Shown here piece after piece: positions 25,106-35,112 of a stretch of 64,000 nt of DNA. Source of the DNA: Candidatus Methylospira mobilis (GTDB lineage: Bacteria > Pseudomonadota > Gammaproteobacteria > Methylococcales > Methylococcaceae); contig NZ_CP044205.1 of the NCBI RefSeq assembly GCF_009498235.1, forward strand, positions 1,623,501 to 1,687,500. Direction: 5' to 3'. Below the pieces are notes generated by a model. That model had not been told where the DNA came from, did not search any database, and worked only from the letters and a program-made list of their open reading frames with translations. The translations under genes and the position numbers were made by a program. Position 1 is the first letter of the stretch, and each line of letters begins with the position of its first letter.

Positions 25106-25651
25106 ATGACGGAAATTGCTGCCAATACTGCTACACAAGCGTCGGTCTGGGGTGTCGGGGAACGCTATGCCGGCGAAGCAGGTACGCGCATGGAATATCT
25201 TGCGTTCATGGTAGGGGGGGAGGAGTACGGGGTCAATATCCTAAAAGTGCAGGAAATACGCGGCTACGAAAGCGTTACGCGCATTCCTAATGCGCCGGAG
25301 TTTGTCAAGGGCGTCATCAACCTGCGCGGCGTGATAGTGCCTATTGTCGATTTGCGCATCAAGTTTCAGCTAGGGACGCCGACCTATGATCAATTAACCG
25401 TCGTGATTATCCTGAATCTGGATGAACGTATCAGCGGTGTGGTGGTGGATAGCGTTTCCGACGTCACAACGCTAATGCCTGAGCAGGTACGCGCCGCTCC
25501 GGATTTTGGCTCCAGCATCAATACGCAATACATTATAGGTCTTGGAGCGGTAGATGATCGCATGTTGATACTGCTTGATATAGGCCGTCTGATGACAAGC
25601 GAGGAAATGGCGCTTACCGATAGCTACAACGAAGTCCCCACACCAGTCTAG
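25106..25651 (+). CDS. cheW: chemotaxis coupling protein CheW, first copy
   Basis: CheW bridges receptors and CheA. The 181-residue protein shows the full CheW domain: [51 protein letters not shown] and a C-terminal [12 protein letters not shown] short N-terminal extension (about 25 residues) precedes the domain. ATG 25106 is chosen; an in-frame TTG at 25088 would overlap cheA by 4 bp. A second CheW lies after the MCP gene. Confidence 0.95.
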   Translation: MTEIAANTATQASVWGVGERYAGEAGTRMEYLAFMVGGEEYGVNILKVQEIRGYESVTRIPNAPEFVKGVINLRGVIVPIVDLRIKFQLGTPTYDQLTVVIILNLDERISGVVVDSVSDVTTLMPEQVRAAPDFGSSINTQYIIGLGAVDDRMLILLDIGRLMTSEEMALTDSYNEVPTPV

Positions 25652-25677
25652 TCTATAACTATAATTAAGCGGGAAGC

Positions 25678-28161
25678 ATGTCCATGAGTTCTTCTACCAA
25701 GTCAAGCGCGACTACATTTGCGGGCTTATTCATCGTTCTTGCTTTTGTATTGGGAGCATCCGGACTCTATGGCATTACTGCCACTTCGAAGGGATTGGAT
25801 ACTCTGTATCAGAACCGTTCGGCTCCGTTGCAACGCCTCCAGGAAATAAAGCAATTATTGTTGCAGAACCGGATATCCGTGCAGGATCCGATTTCACTTA
25901 CCAGTCTGGAAATTCTTACCAACGGCGCCAACGTAACTTTTCGCCTGGATCCCAGCGTCGTAGCTTTTAATGCGCAGGAAATCGAAAAAAATCTTGGCGA
26001 AATAACCCGCTTGAAAGATGCTTTTGCCAGCTCAGAGTTGAGCGATTCGGAAAAGGCGTTTGCCGCGACATTCAATGAAGATCATGCGGCTTTTGTGCGC
26101 GATGCAATACGTCCCGCCTTGACTGCCTTGCAAAATGGCGCGCCGGAAGAGGTTAAACGCATCATACTGACGCGAGTGCGTCCGCTGTATGAAGTTCTCA
26201 GGCAGGACATCGATCGTCTGATCGATCAGGAGCTGACATTCGCCAAAACCGGCTATGCCGCTACCCAGGCCCAGGCAAGCCGGGCTATCACGCTGATTTG
26301 TGCGGTGCTGGTTATTACCATAGCGGCGATTATTCTGTTTGCGTTGCGCTGGTCTCGCCGCGTTTCACGTCCGCTGGCCCAGTTTGAAACGCTGCTGCGA
26401 GAGATGGCTGGCGGCAATTTCGATAGCGACGCCCTGATTAGCCGTCCGGACGGACAGTTTGCGACAATATTTGACAGTTTGATCAGGCTGCGGCAGCGTA
26501 TGCGCGAATCTTCGGGAAGCGGTTCCGAGAACGCAGGACTTGCGTTAATGGCGCTTAAAACGCTGGATCGCGTCAATTCCTATGTCATGATAGCCGATCG
26601 CGATAATAAAATTCAGTTTGTCAATAAGAGCTTCATAACGTGGTTTACCCCGCACGAGGCGGAAATACGTAAGGATGTCCCCGCGTTTAATGTTTCCAGA
26701 TTGGTAGGCAGCAATGCCGATATTTTTCACAAGGGGCCGGAGCGCGTCAGGCAAATGCTGGCGTCTATCAACGACCCGGTTAAAAGTGCGATAGAAGTGG
26801 GCGGGCGTAAGTTCAAGTTAACCGTGTCGCCGCTGTTTACCGACAAGGGCGAACGTTTGGGCGCCTGTGTGGAGTGGATCGATAATACCGAGCACGCGCA
26901 ATTCGAACATGTGATGCAGGACGGTTTCGAACGCGTAGTACATGCAGCTACCCAAGGCGACTTTACTCAGCGTGTTGTCGATTTGAAGATATACGGTCCG
27001 GTTATGAAAAAACTCGGTGACGGCGTTAACGAGTTGCTTGCGACTACCGAGGCCTGGCTGCACGAGTTTGCGGTATCGTTGCACGCTTTGGCTGAAGGCG
27101 ATCTGACACGCGAAATGGCCGACGAAGGCGCCGATGTCGGCGTATTTTCCGATATGCTGCGCGACAATAATGAAACGGTCATGCAGTTATCCAAAATCCT
27201 GCGTAGCGTCAGATTGACAGCCGATACGATTAAATCCGCTGCATCGGAAATTGCCGCAGGTAACGTCGATCTCTCGCAGCGAACCGAAGAACAGGCGGCC
27301 AGTCTTGAAGAAACGGCGTCGAGCATGGAGCAGTTGGCTTCTACCGTTAAGCAGAATGCCGAAAATGCGCGGCAAGCCAACCAGTTGGCGGAAGCTGCAT
27401 CCTCGGTTGCCATCAAGGGCGGAGAAGTCGTTAGTGAAGTTGTCAATACCATGAACTCGATTCAGGAGAGTTCGCGCAAAGTGGTTGATATTATCAGCGT
27501 CATCGACGGCATTGCCTTCCAGACCAATATCCTGGCTCTGAACGCGGCAGTTGAAGCGGCGCGTGCCGGTGAACAAGGACGCGGTTTTGCTGTCGTAGCC
27601 AGCGAGGTACGTAACTTGGCGCAGCGTTCCGCCGCCGCCGCAAAAGAAATTAAACAATTGATTTCCGATTCTGTTGAAAAAGTTGAAAATGGAAATCGGC
27701 AAGTAGAAGATGCCGGACGCACCATGAAGGAAATTGTGACTTCAGTACGGCGCGTAACCGATATTATGTCGGAAATTTCGGCTGCTTCGGCCGAACAAAG
27801 TTCGGGTATCGATCAGGTGAACCTGGCGATTACCCAGATGGACGAAGTAACGCAACAGAATGCCGCACTTGTTGAAGAAGCTGCCGCTGCTGCCGAGTCA
27901 TTGGAGGAACAGTCACGGGAATTGCACGATATGTTGACTGTGTTCAAGCTGGTTTCGCCGTCCGGCGGAGATCTGCAGTTGGCCCCGCAGCTTCACAAAA
28001 CGGCTTACTCAGCAAAACAACCCATAAAAACCGCGTCGCCTCCGGCGGTTGTTTCCGCAGCAAAAAGAAGTATTCCTCCGCGGGCATTGAAGCCTTCGTT
28101 GTCGAGTAGTAATACACCTGCCCCCACGAGCGGAAAAGATGACGATTGGCAGGAGTTTTGA
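25678..28161 (+). CDS. methyl-accepting chemotaxis protein with PAS domain
   Basis: Transmembrane receptor of 827 residues. TM1 is about 12-33 and TM2 about 203-225, enclosing a periplasmic helical domain of about 170 residues (Tar-like four-helix type). A HAMP segment follows, then a PAS-like module ([20 protein letters not shown], about 295-410), a second HAMP-like linker and the signalling domain with hairpin tip [20 protein letters not shown]. Gln/Glu methylation sites flank it ([19 protein letters not shown]). The tail ends DDDWQEF, a W-x-x-F type pentapeptide suited to tether CheR/CheB. It is embedded between cheW copies, so it may be the operon's own receptor. Ligand unknown; an intracellular redox or energy input through PAS is possible. 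Confidence 0.95.
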   Translation: MSMSSSTKSSATTFAGLFIVLAFVLGASGLYGITATSKGLDTLYQNRSAPLQRLQEIKQLLLQNRISVQDPISLTSLEILTNGANVTFRLDPSVVAFNAQEIEKNLGEITRLKDAFASSELSDSEKAFAATFNEDHAAFVRDAIRPALTALQNGAPEEVKRIILTRVRPLYEVLRQDIDRLIDQELTFAKTGYAATQAQASRAITLICAVLVITIAAIILFALRWSRRVSRPLAQFETLLREMAGGNFDSDALISRPDGQFATIFDSLIRLRQRMRESSGSGSENAGLALMALKTLDRVNSYVMIADRDNKIQFVNKSFITWFTPHEAEIRKDVPAFNVSRLVGSNADIFHKGPERVRQMLASINDPVKSAIEVGGRKFKLTVSPLFTDKGERLGACVEWIDNTEHAQFEHVMQDGFERVVHAATQGDFTQRVVDLKIYGPVMKKLGDGVNELLATTEAWLHEFAVSLHALAEGDLTREMADEGADVGVFSDMLRDNNETVMQLSKILRSVRLTADTIKSAASEIAAGNVDLSQRTEEQAASLEETASSMEQLASTVKQNAENARQANQLAEAASSVAIKGGEVVSEVVNTMNSIQESSRKVVDIISVIDGIAFQTNILALNAAVEAARAGEQGRGFAVVASEVRNLAQRSAAAAKEIKQLISDSVEKVENGNRQVEDAGRTMKEIVTSVRRVTDIMSEISAASAEQSSGIDQVNLAITQMDEVTQQNAALVEEAAAAAESLEEQSRELHDMLTVFKLVSPSGGDLQLAPQLHKTAYSAKQPIKTASPPAVVSAAKRSIPPRALKPSLSSSNTPAPTSGKDDDWQEF

Positions 28162-28317
28162 CAAAAACGATTAAGCTGACCGATAGAGTGTGCAATACAG
28201 TTCGTTTAGAGGAGTGCGTAGTACAAATTGCAAACTCTTGGTAATAATCCTTGCCCCGTTCGTCGCAGATGCTTAACACCACCGGTTCAGGTCACAGTGT
28301 CATTTTGAGAGTAATTC

Positions 28318-28803
28318 ATGGATATCCAGAAAGTACAGGTAGACAGACAGGAGTTTCTGGCATTCATGCTGGGTAATGAAAAGTATGGAGTCGATATACT
28401 GAAGGTACAGGAAATCCGCGATTACCAGAATGTAACGCCGATTCCGAATACACCGGCGTTTATTAAAGGCGTGATTAACTTGCGTGGCGCAATTGTGCCG
28501 GTATTTGACATGCGACTGAAGTTTAACCTTCCTGAAGCGCCTTACGATCAGTTTACCGTGGTGATCATACTCAATATTCTGGGTAAGGTGGCCGGGATTG
28601 TTGTCGACAGTGTTTCGGATGTTGTTACATTGACGCGTGATCAAATCAGTCCTCCACCTGATTTCGGCTCTGAAATTCATACCGAATATCTGGTTGGTGT
28701 GGGTAACATCGGTGAACAAATGTTGTTGATTCTCGATATGGATCGCCTGATGTCCAAGGAGGAAATCGATGTGCTGCACGAAGCTTCAAGGGTAGCGGTT
28801 TGA
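28318..28803 (+). CDS. cheW: chemotaxis coupling protein CheW, second copy
   Basis: A compact 161-residue CheW ([64 protein letters not shown]). It is a paralogue of the CheW at 25.1 kb without the N-terminal extension. A 156-bp gap separates it from the MCP gene, and cheR follows after 30 bp. Two CheW in one operon may allow two array types or tune array stoichiometry. Confidence 0.95.
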   Translation: MDIQKVQVDRQEFLAFMLGNEKYGVDILKVQEIRDYQNVTPIPNTPAFIKGVINLRGAIVPVFDMRLKFNLPEAPYDQFTVVIILNILGKVAGIVVDSVSDVVTLTRDQISPPPDFGSEIHTEYLVGVGNIGEQMLLILDMDRLMSKEEIDVLHEASRVAV

Positions 28804-28833
28804 TAGGCGAATAAACCGGCGCTTACCGAAAAA

Positions 28834-29715
28834 ATGAAGTATAATCAATCGATTATCAGCCCGCTTGATATGAGTGGCCCCGATGGATTCGAGCGTGAAT
28901 TTGAATTCAATGCACGGGATTTCGGAGAGATAAAAAAGCTGATCTACGAAAGAGCCGGTATTTCACTGTCGGATAGTAAGCAGAGTCTGGTGTATGGTCG
29001 TTTGGGGCGCCGATTAAGAGCGCTGGCCATGAGTACATTTTCCGAGTATCTGGCTTACCTGCTCTCGCATGAAGATGAATGGCAGTCGTTTATTAATGCA
29101 TTGACGACCAATCTGACCTCTTTTTTCCGTGAGCCTCATCATTTTCCGATACTTGCCGATCATGTAAAAAAGCTGGGCAGGGGAAAACAAATCAGTTTAT
29201 GGTGTTCTGCAGCCTCTACCGGAGAAGAACCCTATTCCATGGCCATGAGCATGGTTGAGTTATTCGACAGTTACAGACCGCCGGTACAAATTGTGGCGAC
29301 CGATATCGATACTCGCGTATTGGAAACAGCGCAGCGAGGCGTGTATAGTATCGACCGTATCGAAAAAATGTCGCCGGTGCAGGCCAAGCGTTTCTTTCTG
29401 AAAGGAAAGGGGGGTAACGAAGGAATGGTAAAAGTGCGTCAGGAATTGATAGACATGATTACTTTCCGTCAGTTGAATCTTTTGGATAATGTCTGGCCGG
29501 TTCGCGGACCTCTCGATGCGATATTTTGCCGCAATGTAATGATATATTTTGATAAAATAACACAGAAAAAAATTCTGGATCGTTTTGTGCCGCTAATGGC
29601 GCCGCATGCGCTGTTATTTGCCGGACATTCCGAGAGCTTTGTGCAGTTGACCGATGCATTCAGCTTGCGGGGTAAAACCGTATACGAGCTCAAGTCAGCG
29701 GAACCAAAAAAATGA
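28834..29715 (+). CDS. cheR: chemoreceptor methyltransferase CheR
   Basis: CheR methylates receptor Glu residues with S-adenosylmethionine. The 293-residue protein has the N-terminal helical domain (LIYERAGISLSDSKQSLVYG, LTTNLTSFFREPHHFPIL). The SAM-binding domain has WCSAASTGEEPYS, IVATDIDTRVLETAQRG and FCRNVMIYFD. The downstream MCP-type pentapeptide substrate is encoded in the same operon. An in-frame ATG at 28870 is an alternative start. Confidence 0.96.
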   Translation: MKYNQSIISPLDMSGPDGFEREFEFNARDFGEIKKLIYERAGISLSDSKQSLVYGRLGRRLRALAMSTFSEYLAYLLSHEDEWQSFINALTTNLTSFFREPHHFPILADHVKKLGRGKQISLWCSAASTGEEPYSMAMSMVELFDSYRPPVQIVATDIDTRVLETAQRGVYSIDRIEKMSPVQAKRFFLKGKGGNEGMVKVRQELIDMITFRQLNLLDNVWPVRGPLDAIFCRNVMIYFDKITQKKILDRFVPLMAPHALLFAGHSESFVQLTDAFSLRGKTVYELKSAEPKK

Positions 29716-29769
29716 CGTTTTGCCAACTTACGACGAACATGCGATCCATAGTAAGCAAAGTGTCGGTTC

Positions 29770-30354
29770 ATGCTGGCTAATACGCTTTATTTCGACCGGA
29801 CTCACGGTTGTGATGCGGTGAAAATATTGCCTGGGCAATACTACGTCAGCGATAAAAACATATTAATTGGCACCGTCTTGGGTTCCTGCGTTTCGGCTTG
29901 CATACGGGATCGTGTTGCCGGTATCGGCGGCATGAATCATTTTATGCTCCCGGATTCCGGCGACGTTCATAATCCGATTTCCGAATCTGCACGCTATGGC
30001 GCATATGCCATGGAATTGCTGATCAATCAGTTGATGAAAATGGGGGCTGTCAGGGGTAACCTCGAAGCGAAAATTTTTGGCGGTGGCAATGTGCTGCAAA
30101 ACTTTTCTACTCTTAATGTCGGAGAGAGGAATGCGATTTTTGTGAAAGACTATCTTAGCAATGAAGGTATTCGCGTTCTTTCCGAGGATTTGATGGATAG
30201 CTGTGCTCGCAAGGTATATTTTTTTCCACAAACGGGACGTGTTCTGGTTAAACGCCTCGCTACTATCGTTCCATCTATCGTCAACATAGAGAAGGATTAT
30301 GCGGGCACATTTAAACAAAAAGACCAGCATGCCGGAGACATTGATTTGTTTTGA
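29770..30354 (+). CDS. cheD: chemoreceptor glutamine deamidase CheD
   Basis: CheD deamidates receptor glutamines. The catalytic Cys lies in GTVLGSCVSACIRD and the His in GGMNHFMLPDS, with a downstream Thr-containing ARKVYFFPQTGRV segment. The length of 194 residues is typical of proteobacterial CheD. The receptor in this operon has Gln residues in its methylation helices, consistent with a substrate. It sits between cheR and cheB, the usual betaproteobacterial order. Confidence 0.94.
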   Translation: MLANTLYFDRTHGCDAVKILPGQYYVSDKNILIGTVLGSCVSACIRDRVAGIGGMNHFMLPDSGDVHNPISESARYGAYAMELLINQLMKMGAVRGNLEAKIFGGGNVLQNFSTLNVGERNAIFVKDYLSNEGIRVLSEDLMDSCARKVYFFPQTGRVLVKRLATIVPSIVNIEKDYAGTFKQKDQHAGDIDLF

Positions 30355-30370
30355 TCGGGAAAGCGGCTAG

Positions 30371-31447
30371 ATGAAAAAAATCAAAGTGCTAGTTATTGAT
30401 GATTCTGCGCTGATACGCAGTATCATGAAGGAGATTATTAACTCTCAGCCCGACATGGAAGTGGTGGCGGTGGCGCCGGATCCGTTGGTGGCAAGAGATT
30501 TGATAAAACAGACCAACCCTGATGTGTTGACCCTGGATGTCGAAATGCCGAAAATGGACGGTCTCGATTTTCTGGAAAAACTGATGCGCTTACGCCCGAT
30601 GCCGGTGCTTATGGTGTCTTCACTGACGGAGCGCGGCTCCGAGATCACACTGCGCGCGCTGGAACTTGGTGCGGTAGATTTTGTTACCAAGCCCAAGATA
30701 GGCATACAGTCCGGCATGTTGGAATATACGGACCTGATCGCGGAAAAGATCAGAGTGGTGGCTAATGCCCGCATTGTGCGCAGGCATGTGGAAAGCCAGG
30801 ACCAAAAGAATGTGCTGACAGCTCCCGTCGCATCGCGAGGTCAATACAACAGCAGTGAAAAGCTGATCATTCTGGGCGCCTCAACCGGCGGTACGGAAGC
30901 CATTAAATCCTTTTTATTGCAGATGCCCCTGGATTGTCCGGGCATATTGATTGCCCAGCATATGCCGGAAGGTTTTACTCAGTCTTTTGCCAAGCGTTTG
31001 AATGGCTTATGCAAGGTAGTGGTTAAAGAAGCCGAAGACGGCGAACGCATTCTGCCGGGACATGTGTTTATCGCGCCCGGTCACTCTCATCTGCTGCTGG
31101 CGCGCAGCGGTGCGAATTATGTGACAAAACTTGACTCCGGCCCGCCGATTAACCGTCATCGCCCTTCTGTCGATGCCTTATTTTATTCCGCTGCTGAAAA
31201 TGCCGGAAAAAACGCCGTAGGCGTGATCATGACAGGTATGGGGAAGGACGGTGCGCTTGGTATGTTGGCGATGAAGAACGCAGGCGCTTACAATTTCGCG
31301 CAGGATGAAGCAAGCTGTGTCGTTTACGGGATGCCTAGAGAAGCCGTGCTACAGGGCGGTGTAGATGAGGTCGTATCTCTGGACGAACTTCCCGAGCAGG
31401 TACTGAATTATCTGGTGACGCATGGCAACCCTGCATTGCGTGTATAA
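30371..31447 (+). CDS. cheB: chemotaxis methylesterase/response regulator CheB
   Basis: CheB removes receptor methyl groups when phosphorylated by CheA. It has an N-terminal receiver domain (VIDDSALIR, phospho-Asp in [17 protein letters not shown]). A linker leads to the esterase domain with the Ser-His-Asp triad in [19 protein letters not shown] and [11 protein letters not shown]. It has 358 residues, the normal length. It lies 16 bp after cheD. Confidence 0.97.
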   Translation: MKKIKVLVIDDSALIRSIMKEIINSQPDMEVVAVAPDPLVARDLIKQTNPDVLTLDVEMPKMDGLDFLEKLMRLRPMPVLMVSSLTERGSEITLRALELGAVDFVTKPKIGIQSGMLEYTDLIAEKIRVVANARIVRRHVESQDQKNVLTAPVASRGQYNSSEKLIILGASTGGTEAIKSFLLQMPLDCPGILIAQHMPEGFTQSFAKRLNGLCKVVVKEAEDGERILPGHVFIAPGHSHLLLARSGANYVTKLDSGPPINRHRPSVDALFYSAAENAGKNAVGVIMTGMGKDGALGMLAMKNAGAYNFAQDEASCVVYGMPREAVLQGGVDEVVSLDELPEQVLNYLVTHGNPALRV

Positions 31448-31480
31448 ATTTTACGGCATCCGGAAAATTATGGAGTAGTA

Positions 31481-31879
31481 ATGGCCGCAGATCCGAATCT
31501 AAGATTCCTTGTTGTCGATGATTTTTCTACCATGCGGCGCATCGTGCGCAGTCTGCTCAAGGAGCTGGGTTACCTGAATGTTGAAGAGGCTGAAAACGGT
31601 CAAGCAGCGTTCTCCAAGCTCCAAGGCGGTGGTTTTGACTTTGTAGTTTCAGACTGGAATATGCCGGTTATGGACGGCCTGGAATTGTTGAAGGCCATTC
31701 GGGCTGACGCTGCACTCTGCAAAATTCCGGTGTTGATGGTTACGGCCGAGGCAAAAAAGGAAAATATAATTGCCGCCGCACAGGCCGGAGCGAACGGTTA
31801 TGTGGTCAAGCCATTTAGTGCGGCTACCCTGGACGAAAAGCTGAACAAGATTCTTGAGAAGATGGGGAAGGGTGGGTAA
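31481..31879 (+). CDS. cheY: response regulator CheY, second copy
   Basis: A 132-residue CheY with [22 protein letters not shown], phospho-Asp in [13 protein letters not shown], Thr in [11 protein letters not shown] and Lys in [11 protein letters not shown]. This is very close to the enterobacterial motor-binding CheY. It is directly followed by cheZ (1 bp apart), so this copy is the likely motor switch regulator. Confidence 0.97.
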   Translation: MAADPNLRFLVVDDFSTMRRIVRSLLKELGYLNVEEAENGQAAFSKLQGGGFDFVVSDWNMPVMDGLELLKAIRADAALCKIPVLMVTAEAKKENIIAAAQAGANGYVVKPFSAATLDEKLNKILEKMGKGG

Positions 31880-31880
31880 C

Positions 31881-32525
31881 TTGGAAACTCAAGTCTCAGA
31901 AATCCAGGAAAACATCAGCAACGACGAGATGCTGATGCGTATAGGGCGGATCACTCGCGATTTACATGATAACCTGCGTATATTGGGTTATGACACCATG
32001 CTGGAAAAGGTCGCATCGGAGATTCCTGATGTCAGGGATCGTTTAGGCTATGTGATTCAGATGACCGAGCAGGCCGCGCAACGCGTGTTGAACGCAACTG
32101 ATTTGTGTTCGCCGTTGCAGGATCAAATCATTAACGGTAGCGGCGATCTATTGGAAGAGTGGAACGCCCTGTTATCCAAACGTAGCCAGTATACGGCGCA
32201 TAAGGATCTGGCAGAGAAAACCATAGCATTTTTGAGCGCTACGCAAGCGGATGCACAACTTACGCGCCAACAATTGGTTGAGATTATGCTTGCTCAGGAT
32301 TTTCAGGATCTTACCGGGCAGGTCGTCAAACGCATTACTCAGCTGGCGCACGACATGGAAACCCAGCTGGTAAAGCTACTTGTTGATTTTGCCCCGGAAC
32401 TTTCTGCGAAATCGGAATCTGGGGATAGCCTGCTGAACGGTCCGCAGGTTGCTACTAGCGGAAAAACTGATATAGTGACCAATCAGGAGCAGGTAGATGA
32501 CCTGCTGGAAAGTTTGGGGTTCTGA
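31881..32525 (+). CDS. cheZ: CheY-P phosphatase CheZ
   Basis: CheZ dephosphorylates CheY-P. Taking the TTG at 31881 as start gives 214 residues. The active-site helix then reads AQDFQDLTGQVVKRI with Asp143 and Gln147, the same numbering as the E. coli enzyme. The C-terminus QVDDLLESLGF is the CheY-binding peptide. The TTG follows the cheY stop by 1 bp and has a G-rich Shine-Dalgarno (GGGAAGGGTGGG) inside the end of cheY; a TTG at 31854 is also in frame but gives a non-homologous extension. Confidence 0.95.
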   Translation: METQVSEIQENISNDEMLMRIGRITRDLHDNLRILGYDTMLEKVASEIPDVRDRLGYVIQMTEQAAQRVLNATDLCSPLQDQIINGSGDLLEEWNALLSKRSQYTAHKDLAEKTIAFLSATQADAQLTRQQLVEIMLAQDFQDLTGQVVKRITQLAHDMETQLVKLLVDFAPELSAKSESGDSLLNGPQVATSGKTDIVTNQEQVDDLLESLGF

Positions 32526-32630
32526 ACGGTAAAGTTGTTCCGGTTAGGCTATTTGCCGGCGCTATCCGTGACTGAGCGTTGATGGTGTGGAAGTATCCGT
32601 AAACGATAAACCAACTGAAGGAGAGGCAAA

Positions 32631-33086
32631 ATGCAAATTAAAACTGCTGTGTTTGGCGAGCTGTCGATTGATCCGTCTACCGTTATTACGTTCGATAACG
32701 GTCTGGCCGGTTTCGAAGACTCCAAACGTTTCACTCTATTTCATAAAGAAAGTGAGGATAAATCTGTTTCGGCAGCTTTCTGGTTGCTGCAGTCCGTAGA
32801 ACGGCCGGAGTTGCATTTTTCCGTAGCTGATCCAGGCGCTTTTGGTTTTAATTACAGTTTTAAATTGACGGATGAGGAAGTTGCTGCATTGGGGAACGGC
32901 TCACCTGATGATGTAATCGTTCTGGTTCTATTGTTCAAGGATGAAGCTGGAAATGTTAATAGCAATATTAAATCGCCATTGATAATCAACACCAAAACTC
33001 TTAAGGGTTTGCAGAAAGTACTGGTTTCTGTAGAGCCGACATTGACCATTGTCGAAACCAGGCCGGTGCTCGGGTTTAACGCATAG
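32631..33086 (+). CDS. fliW: flagellar assembly factor FliW
   Basis: FliW binds flagellin and, in Firmicutes and Epsilonproteobacteria, antagonises the translational repressor CsrA. The 151-residue protein has the family start (IKTAVFGELSIDPSTVITFDNGLAGFEDSKRF, shown here only as landmarks IKTAVFGEL and ITFDNGLAGF) and the later VLVLLFKDEAGNVNSNIKSP. In most genomes fliW lies beside csrA, but no csrA is seen next to it here. It closes the chemotaxis operon, 105 bp after cheZ, with Shine-Dalgarno AAGGAGAGG. Confidence 0.9.
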   Translation: MQIKTAVFGELSIDPSTVITFDNGLAGFEDSKRFTLFHKESEDKSVSAAFWLLQSVERPELHFSVADPGAFGFNYSFKLTDEEVAALGNGSPDDVIVLVLLFKDEAGNVNSNIKSPLIINTKTLKGLQKVLVSVEPTLTIVETRPVLGFNA

Positions 33087-33508
33087 GGACGACTGTGCAA
33101 GCATAAGTTGCCGCGGCCAGTGTAGCGAAAGTTTTTGGCAAAAGGAAGCTTATGCGCATTTTTTTGGTTAATTACATAGTCAATTACGCGTATCGGCATA
33201 TAAACCCGCGCTTAAGATAAATATGTAAGTGTCTACTCGGAAAGGGAAGCCCAGCGGTTTCCCTTTCGCGTGTTGGGAGCCGTTTTCGCAACAGGATCTG
33301 TCAGTTAAGCTTTGAATGATGTTCTGTGGCCCAACCCCGTATTGCGGACGGGTAGGGCGGGCGGAAGCGATGCATGAAACTGAAAATACTAAGGTACTTG
33401 CAGTTTCAGGGGGCATTGCTTACCCCGGTTATAAGGGGGCAGACGATACATACCCCGGAGGCCTCCTATAACGCAGGAGGCTTTAGGGATTTAGCTTGGT
33501 GCTGTGAC
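33087..33508. other. intergenic region after fliW with a hairpin
   Basis: About 420 bp without a supportable gene. GCCTCCT (33461-33467) and AGGAGGC (33475-33481) form a 7-bp stem with a 7-nt loop, followed only by TTTA. It is a possible weak terminator for the chemotaxis operon. Several GGGG/CCCC runs upstream could pair but match no riboswitch I know. Confidence 0.4.
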
Positions 33509-33895
33509 TTAATGTGGTTCTACCGAGTGCGGCGATTGCACACCCGGCTGTACAGCTGTAGTTGAGGTGCGTTTTGCTTTCGCGGGGTGATAAAGTTTCT
33601 TTCTGATGGCATCAGTAGTTTTGTTAATGGATATTAACCTGCTGTTTATCTGTCTGAACTCGTTTTGGGTTTCTGTCTGAACGGATAGAATATTATGTTG
33701 AACAGCAGCCAGATGTTCGTTCAAATCAGAATCAATCTTTTTAACATCAGAACTGACATTGGTGATATTGCCTTCAGCAGTAACCACCCTGTTTTCCAAG
33801 GCGTGAACCCTGTCCTGTAACGCATTAAGTTTTTCCTGGGAAGCGCAGCCGACGGCGCCCAAAAGAAAAAGGATTACCAATGAAAGTTTAAACAT
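33509..33895 (-). CDS. small coiled-coil lipoprotein
   Basis: A 128-residue protein with a lipoprotein signal (MFKLSLVILFLLGAVGC, lipobox Cys about residue 17). A heptad-patterned coiled coil follows (about residues 20-95, NALQDRVHALENRVVTAEGN). The C-terminus is a short Lys/Pro/Ser-rich tail. The layout resembles Lpp-like or tail-fibre-like coiled-coil lipoproteins. I do not recognise a specific family. It is encoded alone, convergent with the chemotaxis operon, beside the insertion-sequence remnants. An outer-membrane or periplasmic structural role is inferred. Confidence 0.7.
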   Translation of the reverse strand: MFKLSLVILFLLGAVGCASQEKLNALQDRVHALENRVVTAEGNITNVSSDVKKIDSDLNEHLAAVQHNILSVQTETQNEFRQINSRLISINKTTDAIRKKLYHPAKAKRTSTTAVQPGVQSPHSVEPH

Positions 33896-34255
33896 GCATG
33901 TTGCTCCTCAATAAATTGATAAAACACGGTCTTTCAGAAATAAGCCTCTGTCAACATACGATATTCCAATAACAGGGTTACCGATGACTTAATGTTGAAC
34001 GCTTAATATATTGAAAGCTGGACGATACAAGGCTGTGTCTTTACCCGGACGTTGCTCCTAGCCTAGAATGGCATTATACAACAGCAAAACTACCCAATGT
34101 ATATAGGTATATAATATATAACCGGTATACATGGTATGTTCCCGCTGGTGCGCATGTCAATATGAGGTTTACCATTCAGCTATGGGTAGATAAAAAAGTA
34201 ACTGTTAAGAAACACTTGCCAAGTTGTTGACAATCAACGGTGTTTTAAAGTGGTT
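33896..34255. other. AT-rich intergenic region
   Basis: 360 bp with no credible gene. It is AT-rich and contains a nearly palindromic TA-rich stretch around 34098-34132 (GTATATAGG to CCGGTATAC). The lipoprotein promoter should lie in its left part. Confidence 0.35.
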
Positions 34256-34579
34256 TTAAGCGCTTTGTTCGGCAGCAACCAGCTTCATACCCAGCTTTTC
34301 AGCTCGCTGCGCAAGCTGCCGCACAGCTCTTTCGCGATAGCGTTCTTCATAGTTCTCCTGACGCTGATCGGCATATTCCCCGCCCTTGGTCAGCATCGCA
34401 TAGATCAATCTCGCCTGCTTGTGTGCCGCCGCTGTCACCGCCCTGGCTTTGTCCATACGTGCGCAAAGGCGCTTAAAACAAGCACCCAAGGCCGATTTGC
34501 TGCTGCGTAACCCGGAAGCTGCCCAGTCGTAGCGCTTGTGCCGCCCGCTGTTGGCATAGTATTTGGTTTTACCTCTCAT
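34256..34579 (-). pseudogene. IS110-family transposase, C-terminal remnant (type 1)
   Basis: The 107-residue reading frame begins mid-protein and reads KRYDWAASGLRSSKSALGAC, FKRLCARMDKARAVTAAAHK and YEERYRERAVRQLAQRAEKL. These are the last about 100 residues of an IS110/IS1111-type DEDD transposase of the group that ends in ERYRERV-RQL. The catalytic N-terminal half is missing. Its ATG directly follows the stop of the next remnant, so this is a junction of two different elements, not a real gene start. Non-functional. Confidence 0.75.
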
Positions 34580-34705
34580 TTACACAGCGGCTGCCGCCAC
34601 GGAATAATCGGGCTGAAATTCGCTTTCGTGTGCCAGCAGCGCCCAAACAATGCGGGCATTCTTGTTGGCCAGCGCCACCGCTGCGATATTCTTGTTTTGC
34701 CTGTC
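34580..34705 (-). pseudogene. IS110-family transposase, C-terminal remnant (type 2)
   Basis: On the minus strand the frame reads NIAAVALANKNARIVWALLA and then HESEFQPDYSVAAAAV-stop. This is the classic C-terminus of the other large IS110 subgroup (ALANK-AR-WALLAH-REFQP). Only about 40 codons remain. It is abutted upstream by the IS3 orfB fragment at about 34705 and downstream by the type 1 remnant. Confidence 0.65.
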
Positions 34706-35112
34706 CACTATCCTGCATCACTCGGCAGAGCACGGTCACTGGATACGTCTTCTGTTGCGCCTGAATAAACCCGTACTTTATTCGGCTTCTTTCGCAAAGA
34801 AGACTGCGGCCTTTTTTAAGATTTCACGCTCCATGCGTAATTGTTCAATTTCCTTGCGCAAACCAATCAACTCGTCTTGATCCGCCAGATTCAAACCGGA
34901 ATGGGTCACGGTCGGTTTCTCACCAGTAGGCTTTCGTTCCGCTCGCACCCAACGCCCCACGGCGCTTAACGATATTTCCTGATGATCTGCAGCTTGCTGC
35001 TGGCTGTAGCCTTTTTCAAGGACCATCCTCGCGTTTCAAGGACCAGCCTCGCGGCATCCTGCTTAAATTCCAGACTGTATTTGGGGCGCTTGTGTTTTGT
35101 CGCGTTTGTCAT
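34706..35112 (-). pseudogene. IS3-family orfA (frameshifted) plus truncated orfB
   Basis: From ATG 35112 the frame reads MTNATKHKRPKYSLEFKQDA and ARLVLE, the usual start of IS3 OrfA with its helix-turn-helix. A 20-bp tandem duplication (35014-35053) then shifts the frame. After it, OrfA resumes (KGYSQQQAADHQEISLSAVG through ELIGLRKEIEQLRMEREILK) to a stop at 34778. In the -1 frame about 25 codons of OrfB follow (KYGFIQAQQKTYPVTVLCRV), then homology breaks at about 34705. The element is dead: OrfA is frameshifted and OrfB lacks its DDE core. Confidence 0.82.
35014..35053. repeat. 20-bp tandem duplication inside IS3 orfA
   Basis: TTTCAAGGACCATCCTCGCG (35014-35033) is followed directly by the same 20 bp with one change, T to G (35034-35053). 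Removing one copy restores the OrfA reading frame exactly, which shows that this duplication is the inactivating event. Confidence 0.9.

Noticed and set aside
33087-33300. A csrA gene expected next to fliW
   Set aside because: No frame with a CsrA-like start (MLILTRR) is present on either strand of the gap.
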